Positions 7,387-16,254 are shown, counted from the first letter of the stretch. The stretch is 64,000 bases of DNA from Bradyrhizobium sp. AZCC 2176 (GCF_036924645.1 NZ_JAZHRX010000001.1:6413501-6477500), one strand, 5' to 3'. Notes: generated by a model not told the origin, from the letters alone. Program-made: numbers and translations.

Positions 7387-7884
7387 ATGACCATCCGCCC
7401 CATCGTCCGTTATCCCGACCCCAGGCTTGCGCTCCCGGCGCAGCCGGTGACCGTATTCGACGACGCGCTGCTCGAGCTTGCGAGGGACCTGCTCGAGACC
7501 ATGTACGCCGCGCCCGGTATCGGGATCACGGCGCCGCATATCGGCGTCCCCCTGCGGGTCGTGGTGCTCGACCTCGACGCAACCGACGGCGCGCGGACCT
7601 ATGTCAATCCGGAAGTAACATGGGCGTCGCCCGAGACCATCCTGCATCAGGAAGGCAGCGTCTCGATGCCCGGCGTCAACGACGACATCGAGCGCCATGC
7701 GCGAGTTCGGATCAGCTATCAGGACATCGACGGCAACCTGCAGACCGAGGAATCGAAGGGGCTGCGCGCCGTCTGCCACCAGCATGAGATCGATCAGTTG
7801 AACGGCCTGTTCTGGATCAGGCGGCTGTCCCGCCTCAAGCGCGAGCGGCTGATCAAGCGCTTTGAGAAGATGTCGCGCAGTTGA
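7387..7884 (+). CDS. Peptide-deformylase-like protein with altered active site
   Basis: The 165-residue protein has the whole peptide deformylase fold. Deformylases remove the formyl group from new proteins using a metal held by Cys and two His. All three signature motifs are altered: GxGxAAxQ reads GIGITAPH (H51 for Gln), EGCLS reads EGSVS (S91 for the Cys ligand) and HExDH reads HEIDQ (Q137 for the second His ligand). H133 and E134 remain. Normal deformylation is therefore doubtful; it may be a pseudoenzyme or have another substrate. It starts 3 bases after the RES toxin stop and is probably cotranscribed with the toxin-antitoxin pair. A genuine def gene should exist elsewhere. Confidence 0.8.
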   Translation: MTIRPIVRYPDPRLALPAQPVTVFDDALLELARDLLETMYAAPGIGITAPHIGVPLRVVVLDLDATDGARTYVNPEVTWASPETILHQEGSVSMPGVNDDIERHARVRISYQDIDGNLQTEESKGLRAVCHQHEIDQLNGLFWIRRLSRLKRERLIKRFEKMSRS

Positions 7885-7901
7885 GATGAATGCGCCCCTC
7901 C

Positions 7902-7920
7902 GTTAAGATTACGTCTTAAC
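7902..7920. promoter_or_regulatory. Inverted repeat after the deformylase-like gene
   Basis: GTTAAGA and TCTTAAC flank 5 bases, followed by an AT-rich stretch with another TTAAG. It could end the toxin operon or serve as an operator for the secreted-protein gene at 8009. There is no T-run, so a terminator role is uncertain. Confidence 0.4.
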
Positions 7921-8008
7921 TAATAATTAAGTATGCCTTTGCGGGCACAAAAGGTCCGGCTTAGCGTCTTAGGAATGCTGCTCAGTAACCTACCAATGGG
8001 TGAGTGCC

Positions 8009-8338
8009 ATGACCTATAAAACGACGTTTATCGCGTCCATCGGTGCAGTCGCGCTTGTCCTTGCCGCAAGCGAGACATTTGCCGATCCGGGAGTAGCGCG
8101 CGGTGCAGGGGTTGCTCCACAGCGCCCGGCTTTCCCGTCATTCCCCCGACATCACCATCACCGGGGCGGTTTCTTCCCTGGGACCGGGGGCGTCTTCTAT
8201 GGTCTCCCGAATGAGGTTCGCGAACCGGTGGTGGAGGCTCCGCCACTGAAAACGTCGGACGACCTCCGTTACACCTGCGTATTGGATATTCCCTGGGACT
8301 ATGTCCATCGCTGTCCGCAGTTCACGACGCCTCGTTGA
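8009..8338 (+). CDS. Small exported protein of unknown function, His- and Gly-rich
   Basis: The 109-residue product has a signal peptide (about 1-24, ending ETFADP), then a Pro/His/Gly-rich stretch with HHHH and a C-terminal part carrying two Cys (YTCVLDIPWDYVHRCPQF), which may form a disulfide in the periplasm. The ATG at 8009 follows GGGTGAG; a GTG nine bases earlier is the alternative. I do not recognise the family. The gene is convergent with the helicase. Confidence 0.6.
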   Translation: MTYKTTFIASIGAVALVLAASETFADPGVARGAGVAPQRPAFPSFPRHHHHRGGFFPGTGGVFYGLPNEVREPVVEAPPLKTSDDLRYTCVLDIPWDYVHRCPQFTTPR

Positions 8339-8375
8339 TGGTTTCAGAACGCAGGACTCGTAGGGCTACGCATCG

Positions 8376-10895
8376 TCACGTAATCTTGCCGCGCAGGCCA
8401 TCGGCGAGTGCAGAAAGCGCATTGGCAAGTTGTCGCGCGATTTCCGGCGGCGGCAGCGGCATTTTGAGGCTTTGCACGCCAGTTGCCGGATCGCGCTCGA
8501 TCCAGGGATGCGCCGCAGCCTTGTGATCAGCCTTGGTGTCAGCCTTGGGATCATTGGCCGCCGCCAGTGCGGCAACAAACTGCGCACCGACCTGCATCAA
8601 GGCTTGCCACGGATCGGGAGCCGTATCGCGAGGCTGTGCCCCGGACCCGTCAGTCCGCGCCGTCTCACCGGCGCGAATGCTCGCATCGGCATTCATGTCT
8701 TCCGCCGATTCGGCATCATCGGCAGCGACGCTCCTCCCCACTTCCTCGGCCGGTGTCACCGCTTCGCCCTCACCCATGCTTCCGGTGACGCTTTCCACCT
8801 CCTTCATGAAGCGGTTGAGGCGCGAGCCGCCGAGCGAAATCTCGCCACTGCCGCCGTCGAGAATTCCCGCCGACAACGAGCGCTTGAACGCCAGCACCGA
8901 AAGCATGCCCTCCTCGATAGTGCCCTTCGCCACGAAATTGATGACCCGCACCGGCCGCGCCTGGCCCATGCGATGGATGCGTGCGATGCGCTGTTCGAGG
9001 ATTGCCGGATTCCACGGCAGGTCCATGTTCACCAGCGTCGAAGCATGCTGCAGATTGAGACCCGTGCTGCCGGCATCGGTGGACAGGAACACGCGGCAAG
9101 CGGGGTCGCCGCGAAACCGCTCGATCAGTGCCGGCCGCTTCTCCGATGGCACGCCGCCGTGGAAGCTGACATAGCCGTGTCCATGCGCTTCGAGACGGCG
9201 GATGACGATGTCATGGGTCCGCGTCCACTGCGAAAACACCACCGCCTTGGCCTTGGGATCGGCGAACAAATCGTCGAGCAGCGCCGCCAGTTCGTCGGCC
9301 TTGACGCCGTGGTCGGTTTCCTGATTCAGCAGATAGGTGCTGTTGCACGACATCCGCATATTCTGCAGCGCAATCATTAGCCGCCGCTGATCCATCTCCG
9401 ACAGAAACCTGGTCTTGCGCCAGCGCCGGACGATCTTCGCCACCTCGTCGGCGTTTTCCTTATGGTACTCCATTTGCATTTCGGTCATCGGCACCAGCAG
9501 GTTCTGGTCGGTCCGGCTGGGCAATTGCCGCAGCACCTCGGATTTGCGGCGGCGGATCATGACCGGCGCCAGCGTCTGGCCGATCTTGTCCAGCCCGGTA
9601 TAGCCCGTGACGCGTCCGGCTTCGTCCTTGACCTGATGCTCATGCAACAGCTTCCAGGTTGGCCCCAGCCGATGCTGATCGACGAACTGGACGATGGAGA
9701 TCAGCTCCTCGAGCTTGTTTTCCAGTGGCGTGCCGGTCAGTACGATCGCATAGGAGCTATCGATGCGCTTCAGGGCGCGGGCCGCAATCGTATTCCAGTT
9801 CTTCACGCGCTGCGCTTCATCGACGATGACCAGTTCGGGCGACCATGCGGCGATCTGATCGAGATCGGGCTTGAGCTTCTCGTAATTCGTGATCTTGCAG
9901 AAGTCATCCAGGCCGTAATCCTTCGCCCGCTGCGCCCGACCGCCGCCGATGACGCGTGCCGCATGTTTACCCTGCCGCCCCGAAAAGCGCGCAATCTCGC
10001 TTTGCCACTGGTATTTGAGCGAGGTCGGGCAGATTACCAGAACTTTCGAGACGCCAAAATGCCGTGCCAGTATTTCGGTCGCGGCAATGGCCTGTATGGT
10101 CTTGCCAAGCCCCATGTCGTCGCCGATCAACGCCCGGCCGGCCCGCACCGCAAACAGCGCGCCCTCGGCCTGGTAGGCATAGAGCGGGACCTTCAGAAGC
10201 GCCCGCAGCTTTGGATCGGCTGCGCCGCGCGGGAACAGCTGCTCCAGCTTCGAGGCCCGGCGATCCGCGTCCCGTCTTCCCGCGACAAAATCGAGCGCAT
10301 CATCATAAGCGCGCAGCTCATGACCGGACTTCGACGCCGTGGTCATGAAATGCTCAAGTTCGCCAAACCGCCCCTCCGGCAGCATCCCGTCGCGTTCAAC
10401 GTCGAACAGGCCGGCGGCGGCCTCCTTTAGCGCCGGCGGACAATCCGTTCCGGCGCGAAAATGCACGCGGCGTTTGCCTTCATTGCGCAAATACAATTCG
10501 GAAAATGCAGGCTGGTAGCCGCGCGCGAACGCCGCCTTTGCGCCGCGCTTCTTCTCCAGCTTCGCAAGCGCAAATTCGAGGTGCTTGCAAGTCCCCAGTT
10601 CGCTGGTGGCGTAATCGGGGCAAGAACAGAAATTGCCGCCCGGCCCCAAGCCTCGAATCGCGACGCGATAGCTGGACTTCGACGCCGGGTTGCTGACGCG
10701 AAACTCGGAGAAAAACGGTTCATCGGTCAGATTTTCAAGCCCGAAGGCCTGCTCGCGGCCGAACTGTCGGCGCAAGCCGCGTTGCCAGTCCACCGGCGAC
10801 AGGTCGGCCGGAGCATGGGTGCGGGAAAGCCTGGGTTCCCTGTTCGGCTTGGCAACGAGTTTCGGTTTTCGGCGCGTAGATTTCATCAGGTACAT
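8376..10895 (-). CDS. SWIM zinc finger plus SNF2-family DEAD/DEAH helicase
   Basis: The 839-residue protein has an N-terminal SWIM zinc-binding motif (C90-S-C92 ... C103-K-H105). A SNF2 ATPase core follows: Walker A DDMGLGKT at about 260-267, the Walker B box as DEAQ (359-362) instead of DEAH, then LTGTPLENK. The helicase C domain ends with STDAGSTGLNLQ and ARIHRMGQARPV. The last 170 residues are acidic and probably disordered. SNF2 proteins translocate along double-stranded DNA and remodel bound proteins; bacterial SWIM-SNF2 enzymes have no settled role. ATG 10886 is an alternative start. The gene borders two guaA-tail scars. Confidence 0.88.
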   Translation of the reverse strand: MYLMKSTRRKPKLVAKPNREPRLSRTHAPADLSPVDWQRGLRRQFGREQAFGLENLTDEPFFSEFRVSNPASKSSYRVAIRGLGPGGNFCSCPDYATSELGTCKHLEFALAKLEKKRGAKAAFARGYQPAFSELYLRNEGKRRVHFRAGTDCPPALKEAAAGLFDVERDGMLPEGRFGELEHFMTTASKSGHELRAYDDALDFVAGRRDADRRASKLEQLFPRGAADPKLRALLKVPLYAYQAEGALFAVRAGRALIGDDMGLGKTIQAIAATEILARHFGVSKVLVICPTSLKYQWQSEIARFSGRQGKHAARVIGGGRAQRAKDYGLDDFCKITNYEKLKPDLDQIAAWSPELVIVDEAQRVKNWNTIAARALKRIDSSYAIVLTGTPLENKLEELISIVQFVDQHRLGPTWKLLHEHQVKDEAGRVTGYTGLDKIGQTLAPVMIRRRKSEVLRQLPSRTDQNLLVPMTEMQMEYHKENADEVAKIVRRWRKTRFLSEMDQRRLMIALQNMRMSCNSTYLLNQETDHGVKADELAALLDDLFADPKAKAVVFSQWTRTHDIVIRRLEAHGHGYVSFHGGVPSEKRPALIERFRGDPACRVFLSTDAGSTGLNLQHASTLVNMDLPWNPAILEQRIARIHRMGQARPVRVINFVAKGTIEEGMLSVLAFKRSLSAGILDGGSGEISLGGSRLNRFMKEVESVTGSMGEGEAVTPAEEVGRSVAADDAESAEDMNADASIRAGETARTDGSGAQPRDTAPDPWQALMQVGAQFVAALAAANDPKADTKADHKAAAHPWIERDPATGVQSLKMPLPPPEIARQLANALSALADGLRGKIT

Positions 10896-10935
10896 TCCGT
10901 GCAGAAGGTTTCACCGATCCGGCGGCCGTGCCGTC

Positions 10936-11031
10936 CCCCGGCGGCTTGCTCGTCACGTCATACACCACCCGGTTGACGCCTTCACCTCGTTGATGATGCG
11001 GGTCGCCGTCGTCCCCAGGAACGACATGTCG
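10936..11031 (-). pseudogene. Fragment of the 3' end of guaA (copy 1, frameshifted)
   Basis: Read on the minus strand, it encodes a GMP synthase tail, SFLGTTATRIINEVK followed by GVNRVVYDVTSKPPG, but a missing base at about 10980 puts the two halves in different frames. The final TIEWE-stop is absent and the homology ends at KPPG. The body of guaA is not next to it. Such isolated 3' ends are what an element that integrates in guaA leaves behind. Confidence 0.7.
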
Positions 11032-11052
11032 AACTGAGAGAAACCCGCCGCC

Positions 11053-11149
11053 CTACTCCCACTCGATCGTGCCCGGCGGCTTGGTTGTCATGTCATGCAC
11101 CACCCGGTTCACGCCCTTCACCCCGTTGATGATCCGCGTCGCGGTCATG
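11053..11149 (-). pseudogene. Fragment of the 3' end of guaA (copy 2, with natural stop)
   Basis: In one minus-strand frame this reads [20 protein letters not shown] then [10 protein letters not shown] and a stop, the conserved C-terminus of GMP synthase (glutamine-hydrolysing). No guaA body precedes it; an amidase gene runs into it in another frame. Together with copy 1 about 100 bases away it marks a probable attachment-site scar. Confidence 0.75.
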
Positions 11150-12547
11150 GCCGCCCGCTGCAAGGCTCGGTCGCGCGCCGGTGGCGCAGGCCTGCTCGAC
11201 GCAGCGGCCGGCCCGGAGGATGTTCTGCTCGCTGAACATCGGTCCCACGATCTGCAACCCGATCGGCAGACCCTCGACAAATCCAGAAGGTACCGAGGCC
11301 GCAGGCTGGCGGGTGAGGTTGAACGGCCATGTCAGCGGCGTCCAATCGAACCATTGCGGGAAGCGCGTAGCATCGGGCGTGTCGATGCCGGCCGCGAAGG
11401 CGGTGATGGGAACGGTCGGCGTCAGCAGGAGATCATAATCCTGATGAAACAACTGCATCCTCTGGCTCAGCGCGCGCATCTCGGCATAGGCCGCCTGCAA
11501 TTCGCTCGCGGAAATATTTTGGGCCGATATGACCAGCCGCAGCAGGCCCGGATCGAGCGCCGCCCGTTGCGCGCCGTCGAAATCACGCACCAATGCGGCA
11601 TGTGATGCGCCCCAGATCACTTGCAGCGTATGCTGCGCACCGGAAAGATCGAGAGAAACACGCTGCACGTCAGCACCGGCCTTCACCAGCGCGTCGATGG
11701 CCGGTTGCATGCCGGCCACGACGGCAGGGTCGGCGACCGGGAAGCCGAGATCGGGCGACCATGCGACCCGCATGCCCGCCACTCCGCGCCCGATACCGTC
11801 GAGATAATCGATGCCGCGATAGGGAATGGCGAAGGAATCCCGGGCGTCCGGCCGCGTCAGCGCGTTCAGCATCAAGGCGCTGTCGGCGACATCGCGCGAC
11901 AGGCCGCCATAGACCGCGAGCGTGCCCATCGGGCCCAGAAAATTCGGCACCACGCCGTAGCTCGGCTTCAATCCGAACACGCCGCTGAACGCCGCCGGGA
12001 TACGGATCGAGCCGCCGCCATCGCCCCCGGTTGCAAGGGATACAACGCCTGCCGCCACCAATGCGGCCGAACCGCCGCTGGAGCCGCCGGGCGTGCGGGA
12101 AACATCCCAGGGATTACGGGTGATGCCGGTCAGCGGGCCGTGGGTGATGCCCTTCCACCCGAATTCGGGAGTAGCTGTCTTGCAGAAGAACACTGCACCC
12201 GCCTCACGCAGGCGGGCGACACCGGGCGTATCCTCCGTGCTGGGCACAGCTAGCGTCGCGTGCGAGCCGAAGCGTGTCGGCCAGCCGGCGACATGCGCCG
12301 TGTCCTTGATGGCGACAGGCACGCCGTCGAGCGGCCCAAGCGGCGCACCGCGACGCCAACGCTCCGCCGACTCGGCCGCAAGACGCCGACCCTGCGGTTC
12401 ATCCAGCAGGCAGATGGCATTGAGAACCGGATTGACCGCGTGCAGTTGCGCCAGGGTGGCTTCCAGCACATCAACCGGCGACACCTCGCCTTCGGCGAAG
12501 CGCCGCATCATCTCGCGGGCGGACAGCCAGTTCAGGTCGTCAGACAT
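11093..12547 (-). CDS. Amidase (amidase signature family) with a chimeric C-terminus
   Basis: The 484-residue protein hydrolyses an amide bond with the Ser-cisSer-Lys triad. K81 (VAIKDT), S156 ([11 protein letters not shown]) and S180 ([12 protein letters not shown]) are all present. It resembles aryl-/acyl-amidases and GatA relatives; the substrate is unknown. The start at [10 protein letters not shown] is where family similarity begins. Homology ends at about [11 protein letters not shown]. The last 30 residues are read from the guaA fragment in the wrong frame and are not amidase-like, so the original 3' end was replaced by recombination. The enzyme may still work because the triad and the core are intact. 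Confidence 0.8.
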   Translation of the reverse strand: MSDDLNWLSAREMMRRFAEGEVSPVDVLEATLAQLHAVNPVLNAICLLDEPQGRRLAAESAERWRRGAPLGPLDGVPVAIKDTAHVAGWPTRFGSHATLAVPSTEDTPGVARLREAGAVFFCKTATPEFGWKGITHGPLTGITRNPWDVSRTPGGSSGGSAALVAAGVVSLATGGDGGGSIRIPAAFSGVFGLKPSYGVVPNFLGPMGTLAVYGGLSRDVADSALMLNALTRPDARDSFAIPYRGIDYLDGIGRGVAGMRVAWSPDLGFPVADPAVVAGMQPAIDALVKAGADVQRVSLDLSGAQHTLQVIWGASHAALVRDFDGAQRAALDPGLLRLVISAQNISASELQAAYAEMRALSQRMQLFHQDYDLLLTPTVPITAFAAGIDTPDATRFPQWFDWTPLTWPFNLTRQPAASVPSGFVEGLPIGLQIVGPMFSEQNILRAGRCVEQACATGARPSLAAGGHDRDADHQRGEGREPGGA

Positions 12548-13103
12548 GCCGCCCGATCCAGAAATGTGATGAAGCCTTCGAACACGCTGCTGAACATGCC
12601 ATGACAGACAGTGAGCCGCAGCCTCTCGACCAGAATGGCAGATCTGCAACCATGCCCGAGGTCGAACGCGCACAGTTGCGTGCGATCGAAATATTTTGCG
12701 AGAGCGGCTGAACCCAACATCTAGCTGATTTGCCTATCGGGTAACGCATTCGATATCTCTTGGCGACCAAACAGCTCTTGCAGCCGCGACACGCGCGGCC
12801 GCCGAGTGTGTCTTGCTTACCGCATGATGTGGCATGCTTACCCGCGCAAAGCCGCGCGAGCTCCTGTTAGATAGCCCGCAATTTCCGACACCTGTCGCGG
12901 CCCTTCATTTAATTGGCCGGACGTTGAACCACGCAGCTGTTTCCCTGACGTACAGTCGTGGGCTGGGGAAGCGGAGGTTTCCTGGCGAAGCGCAATCAGC
13001 CGCCTGCTCCGCAGCGTGCGCCGGAATCATTGAAATGTATCCGACGTGATCCAGTTCACATTGCAGTGCTTCGGCTAGGTCCATAAACGCCTGGGGCTGA
13101 CAG
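12548..13103. other. 556-base gap without a supportable gene
   Basis: Short open frames occur on both strands but none has a good ribosome-binding site or a recognisable protein pattern. I see no strong hairpin. The amidase promoter must lie at its left end. Confidence 0.4.
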
Positions 13104-13370
13104 ATGGATTTCCCCAACATGGAAAGCTCATTCCCACAGAAAGAGCGCCGGACCAATTCACGGCGCTGGCTGACAACGGCCTTCCTGATCTACGGCACGA
13201 TGGTCGTCGGCCTGCTCGGATACTTTATCGTTTTTCCAGATACGAAGACCCATCGGACGCAAGGCGAAGGCGCGGCCATCCAAACTGCAGCGAAGGCGGT
13301 CAGATATGAGGCCGTGATCGCCAACTGGAATCGGTATCGCAACAAAGACGCGAGGGCGGACGCGCGATAG
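13104..13370 (+). CDS. Small single-pass membrane protein of unknown function
   Basis: The 88-residue product has a basic stretch (KERRTNSRRW) followed by one hydrophobic segment (FLIYGTMVVGLLGYFIVF, about residues 29-46) and a polar tail. This is the layout of an inner-membrane anchor with a C-terminal tail outside the cytoplasm. ATG 13119 is an alternative start. The family is unknown and the gene call rests only on composition and a purine-rich leader (GGGGCTGACAG). Confidence 0.45.
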   Translation: MDFPNMESSFPQKERRTNSRRWLTTAFLIYGTMVVGLLGYFIVFPDTKTHRTQGEGAAIQTAAKAVRYEAVIANWNRYRNKDARADAR

Positions 13371-13391
13371 CGTCTGGACGCGAGCTACGGC

Positions 13392-13967
13392 TCAATCGAG
13401 AAGCAGGCGACCGACAGGCTCAGTGCGATCGCTTCCGCCTTTGACCACGACGATCTCGCCGCTGGCCGGCGAGATGCCGGTCAGCGCCTGAATGTTCGCA
13501 CCGTGCGTCATGACGAGGAGGTTTCCGCGCGCCGTCCATTGGGCGATGAGCGCGCGGGCGCCGGAAGTCAAGCTCTCTCTTTGATCTCGCAGCACCACGA
13601 CATTGCCGAATGTCGCCTCCGTCTCGACTGTCCCCAGATTCAACAACCTGGCGGTGTCGACGCATCGGCACCACGGCGAGCTCAGAATTTTCTCGAACGC
13701 AATCCCTTCCCGCTGGAGCCGCGCGCCAATTTTTGCTGCATCCGCCTGCCCCTTTTTGCTGAGGTTGCGCTGCGTGGCGCAATCATCGACGCGGAATCCC
13801 GGTGGATCGCCGAAGCCGCCCGGCGCATCGGCATGGCGCATCAGGGCGACATGGCCGCCGGCGCGCAACGCCTTCCAGGCATCGGTCGCGTCGTCGGCAC
13901 TGGCGATCTCCGTCGTGCCGAGGAAGCCGAGAAGGACTGCGAAGACGGCGAAGCGCATGCGGCGCAT
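13392..13967 (-). CDS. Exported histidine phosphatase family protein
   Basis: The 191-residue product has a signal peptide (about 1-24) and then a histidine phosphatase domain. R44-H45 in ALMRHADAPG is the catalytic RH pair. SSPWCRCVDTA and MTHGANI supply the second Arg and second His. It is a periplasmic phosphohydrolase of the SixA/PGAM superfamily; its substrate is unknown. GGAGG stands five bases before ATG 13967. An ATG at 13979 overlaps the stop of the membrane gene upstream, so the two are probably coupled. Confidence 0.8.
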   Translation of the reverse strand: MRRMRFAVFAVLLGFLGTTEIASADDATDAWKALRAGGHVALMRHADAPGGFGDPPGFRVDDCATQRNLSKKGQADAAKIGARLQREGIAFEKILSSPWCRCVDTARLLNLGTVETEATFGNVVVLRDQRESLTSGARALIAQWTARGNLLVMTHGANIQALTGISPASGEIVVVKGGSDRTEPVGRLLLD

Positions 13968-13978
13968 GACGGCCTCCA

Positions 13979-14467
13979 TCAGAAATACGCAATCAGGCGG
14001 CCGGCGCCGATCGCGCCGAGCCACAGCGCGAGCGAGATCAGCGCGGTGGCTTTGGCTGCGCCGGAGGCCTCGTCACGCCAGCTTTCAACATGACGCCATG
14101 GGCCAGCATGCGCGATCACGACATTGACCAGCGCCGCCGCGATCAGCACCACCTTGCTCTGGAATGCCGGATTTTTCACGACATGTGACGCATCGGCGGA
14201 AAACAGCAAAAATCCCATGCAGATCGCGAGCACAAAGCCTGCGCGCGACAACGGCAGCAACAATTGCGCCATCGGCTGGATCGCAATCGCCCGCCCGAGC
14301 CCCAGCATCCTCAAATCGAGCGCCAGGATCGATCCTACCAGCACGACGAAGCCGATGATATGCAGGATCTCGATCGCAGGATAAAGCGCGGGCGAAGAGC
14401 GCATCGCGTGGCCCAGCGCGCTTTCCTGCAAGGTCAGGAATATCGATGGGGCAGCCTGGTGCTCCAC
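13979..14467 (-). CDS. Membrane protein, DUF6644-like
   Basis: The 162-residue product has four predicted membrane segments: about 25-50 (IEILHIIGFVVLVGSILA), 70-92, 105-122 and 138-160. Conserved-looking His residues sit in segments (EILHIIGF, VVIAHAGPW), which could bind heme or metal. The family label is a recollection of similar rhizobial proteins. It lies between the DUF6152 gene (6 bases) and the phosphatase gene in one minus-strand run with the cyclase. Confidence 0.65.
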   Translation of the reverse strand: MEHQAAPSIFLTLQESALGHAMRSSPALYPAIEILHIIGFVVLVGSILALDLRMLGLGRAIAIQPMAQLLLPLSRAGFVLAICMGFLLFSADASHVVKNPAFQSKVVLIAAALVNVVIAHAGPWRHVESWRDEASGAAKATALISLALWLGAIGAGRLIAYF

Positions 14468-14473
14468 GCTGCC

Positions 14474-14830
14474 CTACCGCAGTTCGATGCGCTTGCCTTC
14501 GAGCACGATGTATTCGATCCGCGCCTCGTCCGGCTTGCTGGTATGGGGATAGCCGAACACCGTGCAGGTTTTGCCAGGCGCGATCAGGTCAGCCGTTGCA
14601 CCCCGCGCCTGCATGCGCGATGGCGGCGCCAGGACGAAGCGCCAGTGCTTGCCGTCGACCTCCATCTCGATCTCGCAGTGCGGGTTCTCGAAGGTCGATT
14701 TCAGGATCTTGCCGGTCACGGTGAACGATTTCGACGTATCATAGCCGCCCCAGCCGTGATGGGCGATGGCCGAAGCCGGCGCAAGGCTGGCCGCCAGCGA
14801 CAGGAACAAACGACGCGTGATTGAGGTCAT
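14474..14830 (-). CDS. Exported DUF6152-family protein
   Basis: The 118-residue product starts TSITRRLFLSLAASLAPASA, a twin-arginine-like or Sec signal peptide, cut before the AHHGWGGYD motif typical of this family. The mature part (about 95 residues) is a small beta-rich domain, presumably periplasmic. The function is unknown. The ATG overlaps the cyclase stop by 4 bases, and the membrane gene follows after 6, so all are likely one transcript. Confidence 0.75.
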   Translation of the reverse strand: MTSITRRLFLSLAASLAPASAIAHHGWGGYDTSKSFTVTGKILKSTFENPHCEIEMEVDGKHWRFVLAPPSRMQARGATADLIAPGKTCTVFGYPHTSKPDEARIEYIVLEGKRIELR

Positions 14831-16128
14831 GGCGAGCCTCCATGGAGCGGCAGTCCGTGCCTAATGGTTTCCCATTCCTTTTTCCAGAATCCCTCATTGG
14901 GCATCGTGCCGGCTGGATCAGAGGAGAATTCCGGTTTAACGCGATTGAGGAAGTACATGTTCACCAGGCCCTTGTGCTTCACCTCGACGGCGCCGCGGGG
15001 TTCCGTCTCAAAGCGCCCCTTGATATGCTGCCAGGTGGCTTCGGAAATCGTGATGCGACCCGGAATTCCGGCGGCTTCGACGCGCTCCGCCACATTTACG
15101 GTGTTCCCCCAGATGTCATAGGTGAACTTGTGCTTGCCCACCACGCCGGCAATCACCGGCCCGGTATTGATTCCGATCCTCGCCTGCCATACCGGAAGAT
15201 GCAGCTTTTCCCGTTGTCGGTTCAGCTTCGTCATGTGATCCATGATCTGCAGCGCACATAGAGCGGCGTCCATCACGTGCGAGCGGTTGGGCTCCGGCAC
15301 GCCGCCAACGGCGAGATAGGCATCGCCAATCGTCTTGAGCTTCTCAAGGCGGTGTTTGGCGATGATATCGTCGAACCGGGTAAAGTGCTGATCGAGCTGA
15401 TCAATGACGCTGGCAGGCTCCATTGTTTCGACAATGCGGGTGAACCCACTGAAATCGATAAAGATGACGGTGGCCAGATCGAAGAATCGCGGCTTGACGC
15501 GCGAACTCGCCTTCAACTCGGCTGCGATCGATGCCGGCAGGATGTTCAGCAGCAGCCGCTCTGACTCGGATTTCTCGGCAACGGCGCGGTCGCGGGCCCG
15601 CTCCAGACCACGCAGCAATTCATTGCGCTCGAGCAACTGCCGGCGCAATTCCAGATGAACCATGGTTTGCCGCGACAGCCGTCGCAAGGCTTCGCGCTGC
15701 TCAAAGCTCAGCTCGCGCGACTTGAAGTCGACCACGCACAGCGTGCCCAGCGCATAACCGTCGTGCGTGATGAGCGGAGCGCCGCAGTAGAAGCGGAGGT
15801 TCAAGCCGCTTGTCACCAGCGGGCTGGTGTTGAATCGGCGATCGCTGAGCAGATCGGGAACGCAGAGAATATCGTTGTTGCAGATCGTGGCCTGGCAGAT
15901 CGAGATTTCTCGGGGGCATTCGGCAAGATCCGGAGGGAGACCGTATTTTGCCTTCATCCACTGGCGCGATGGATCGACGAAGCTGATCAGCGCGGCCGGG
16001 CAGTCGCAAATCTGCGCCGCCAGTTCGGTGATTTCGTCGAAGCCGATTTCCGGAAGCGTATCGAGAATGGCGTAGCTTTTCAGCGCGTCAAGCCGCTCAG
16101 GCTCGTTGGCTGGAATAGCTACGTCCAT
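14827..16128 (-). CDS. GAF-domain adenylate/guanylate cyclase (class III)
   Basis: The 433-residue protein has an N-terminal GAF sensor (about 20-165, with SYAILDTLPEIGFDEIT and YCGAPLITHDGYALGTLCVVD), a coiled linker (about 170-220) and a class III cyclase domain (about 240-410). FIDFSGFTRIVE and KTIGDAYLAVGG carry the two metal-binding Asp residues. It should make cAMP or cGMP in response to a GAF ligand. GAGGGG precedes the ATG, which is used instead of longer upstream reading. It heads the DUF6152-membrane-phosphatase run. Confidence 0.88.
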   Translation of the reverse strand: MDVAIPANEPERLDALKSYAILDTLPEIGFDEITELAAQICDCPAALISFVDPSRQWMKAKYGLPPDLAECPREISICQATICNNDILCVPDLLSDRRFNTSPLVTSGLNLRFYCGAPLITHDGYALGTLCVVDFKSRELSFEQREALRRLSRQTMVHLELRRQLLERNELLRGLERARDRAVAEKSESERLLLNILPASIAAELKASSRVKPRFFDLATVIFIDFSGFTRIVETMEPASVIDQLDQHFTRFDDIIAKHRLEKLKTIGDAYLAVGGVPEPNRSHVMDAALCALQIMDHMTKLNRQREKLHLPVWQARIGINTGPVIAGVVGKHKFTYDIWGNTVNVAERVEAAGIPGRITISEATWQHIKGRFETEPRGAVEVKHKGLVNMYFLNRVKPEFSSDPAGTMPNEGFWKKEWETIRHGLPLHGGSP

Positions 16129-16254
16129 AAAAAGCCCCTCACGCCAGATAAGGAAATCTATGGCGGAGCGTGCCCGGCAGGCAAGGCCCCCTTCAGGAGG
16201 GGCCCCTGAGCGCACGCCGGCCGGACCCGGACGCGAAGCAGGACGGCGTCCGCC

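Noticed and set aside
12834..13049. Possible small gene, 71 codons
   Set aside because: No ribosome-binding site, no family pattern, and an overlapping frame of similar size on the other strand. Chance is the better explanation.
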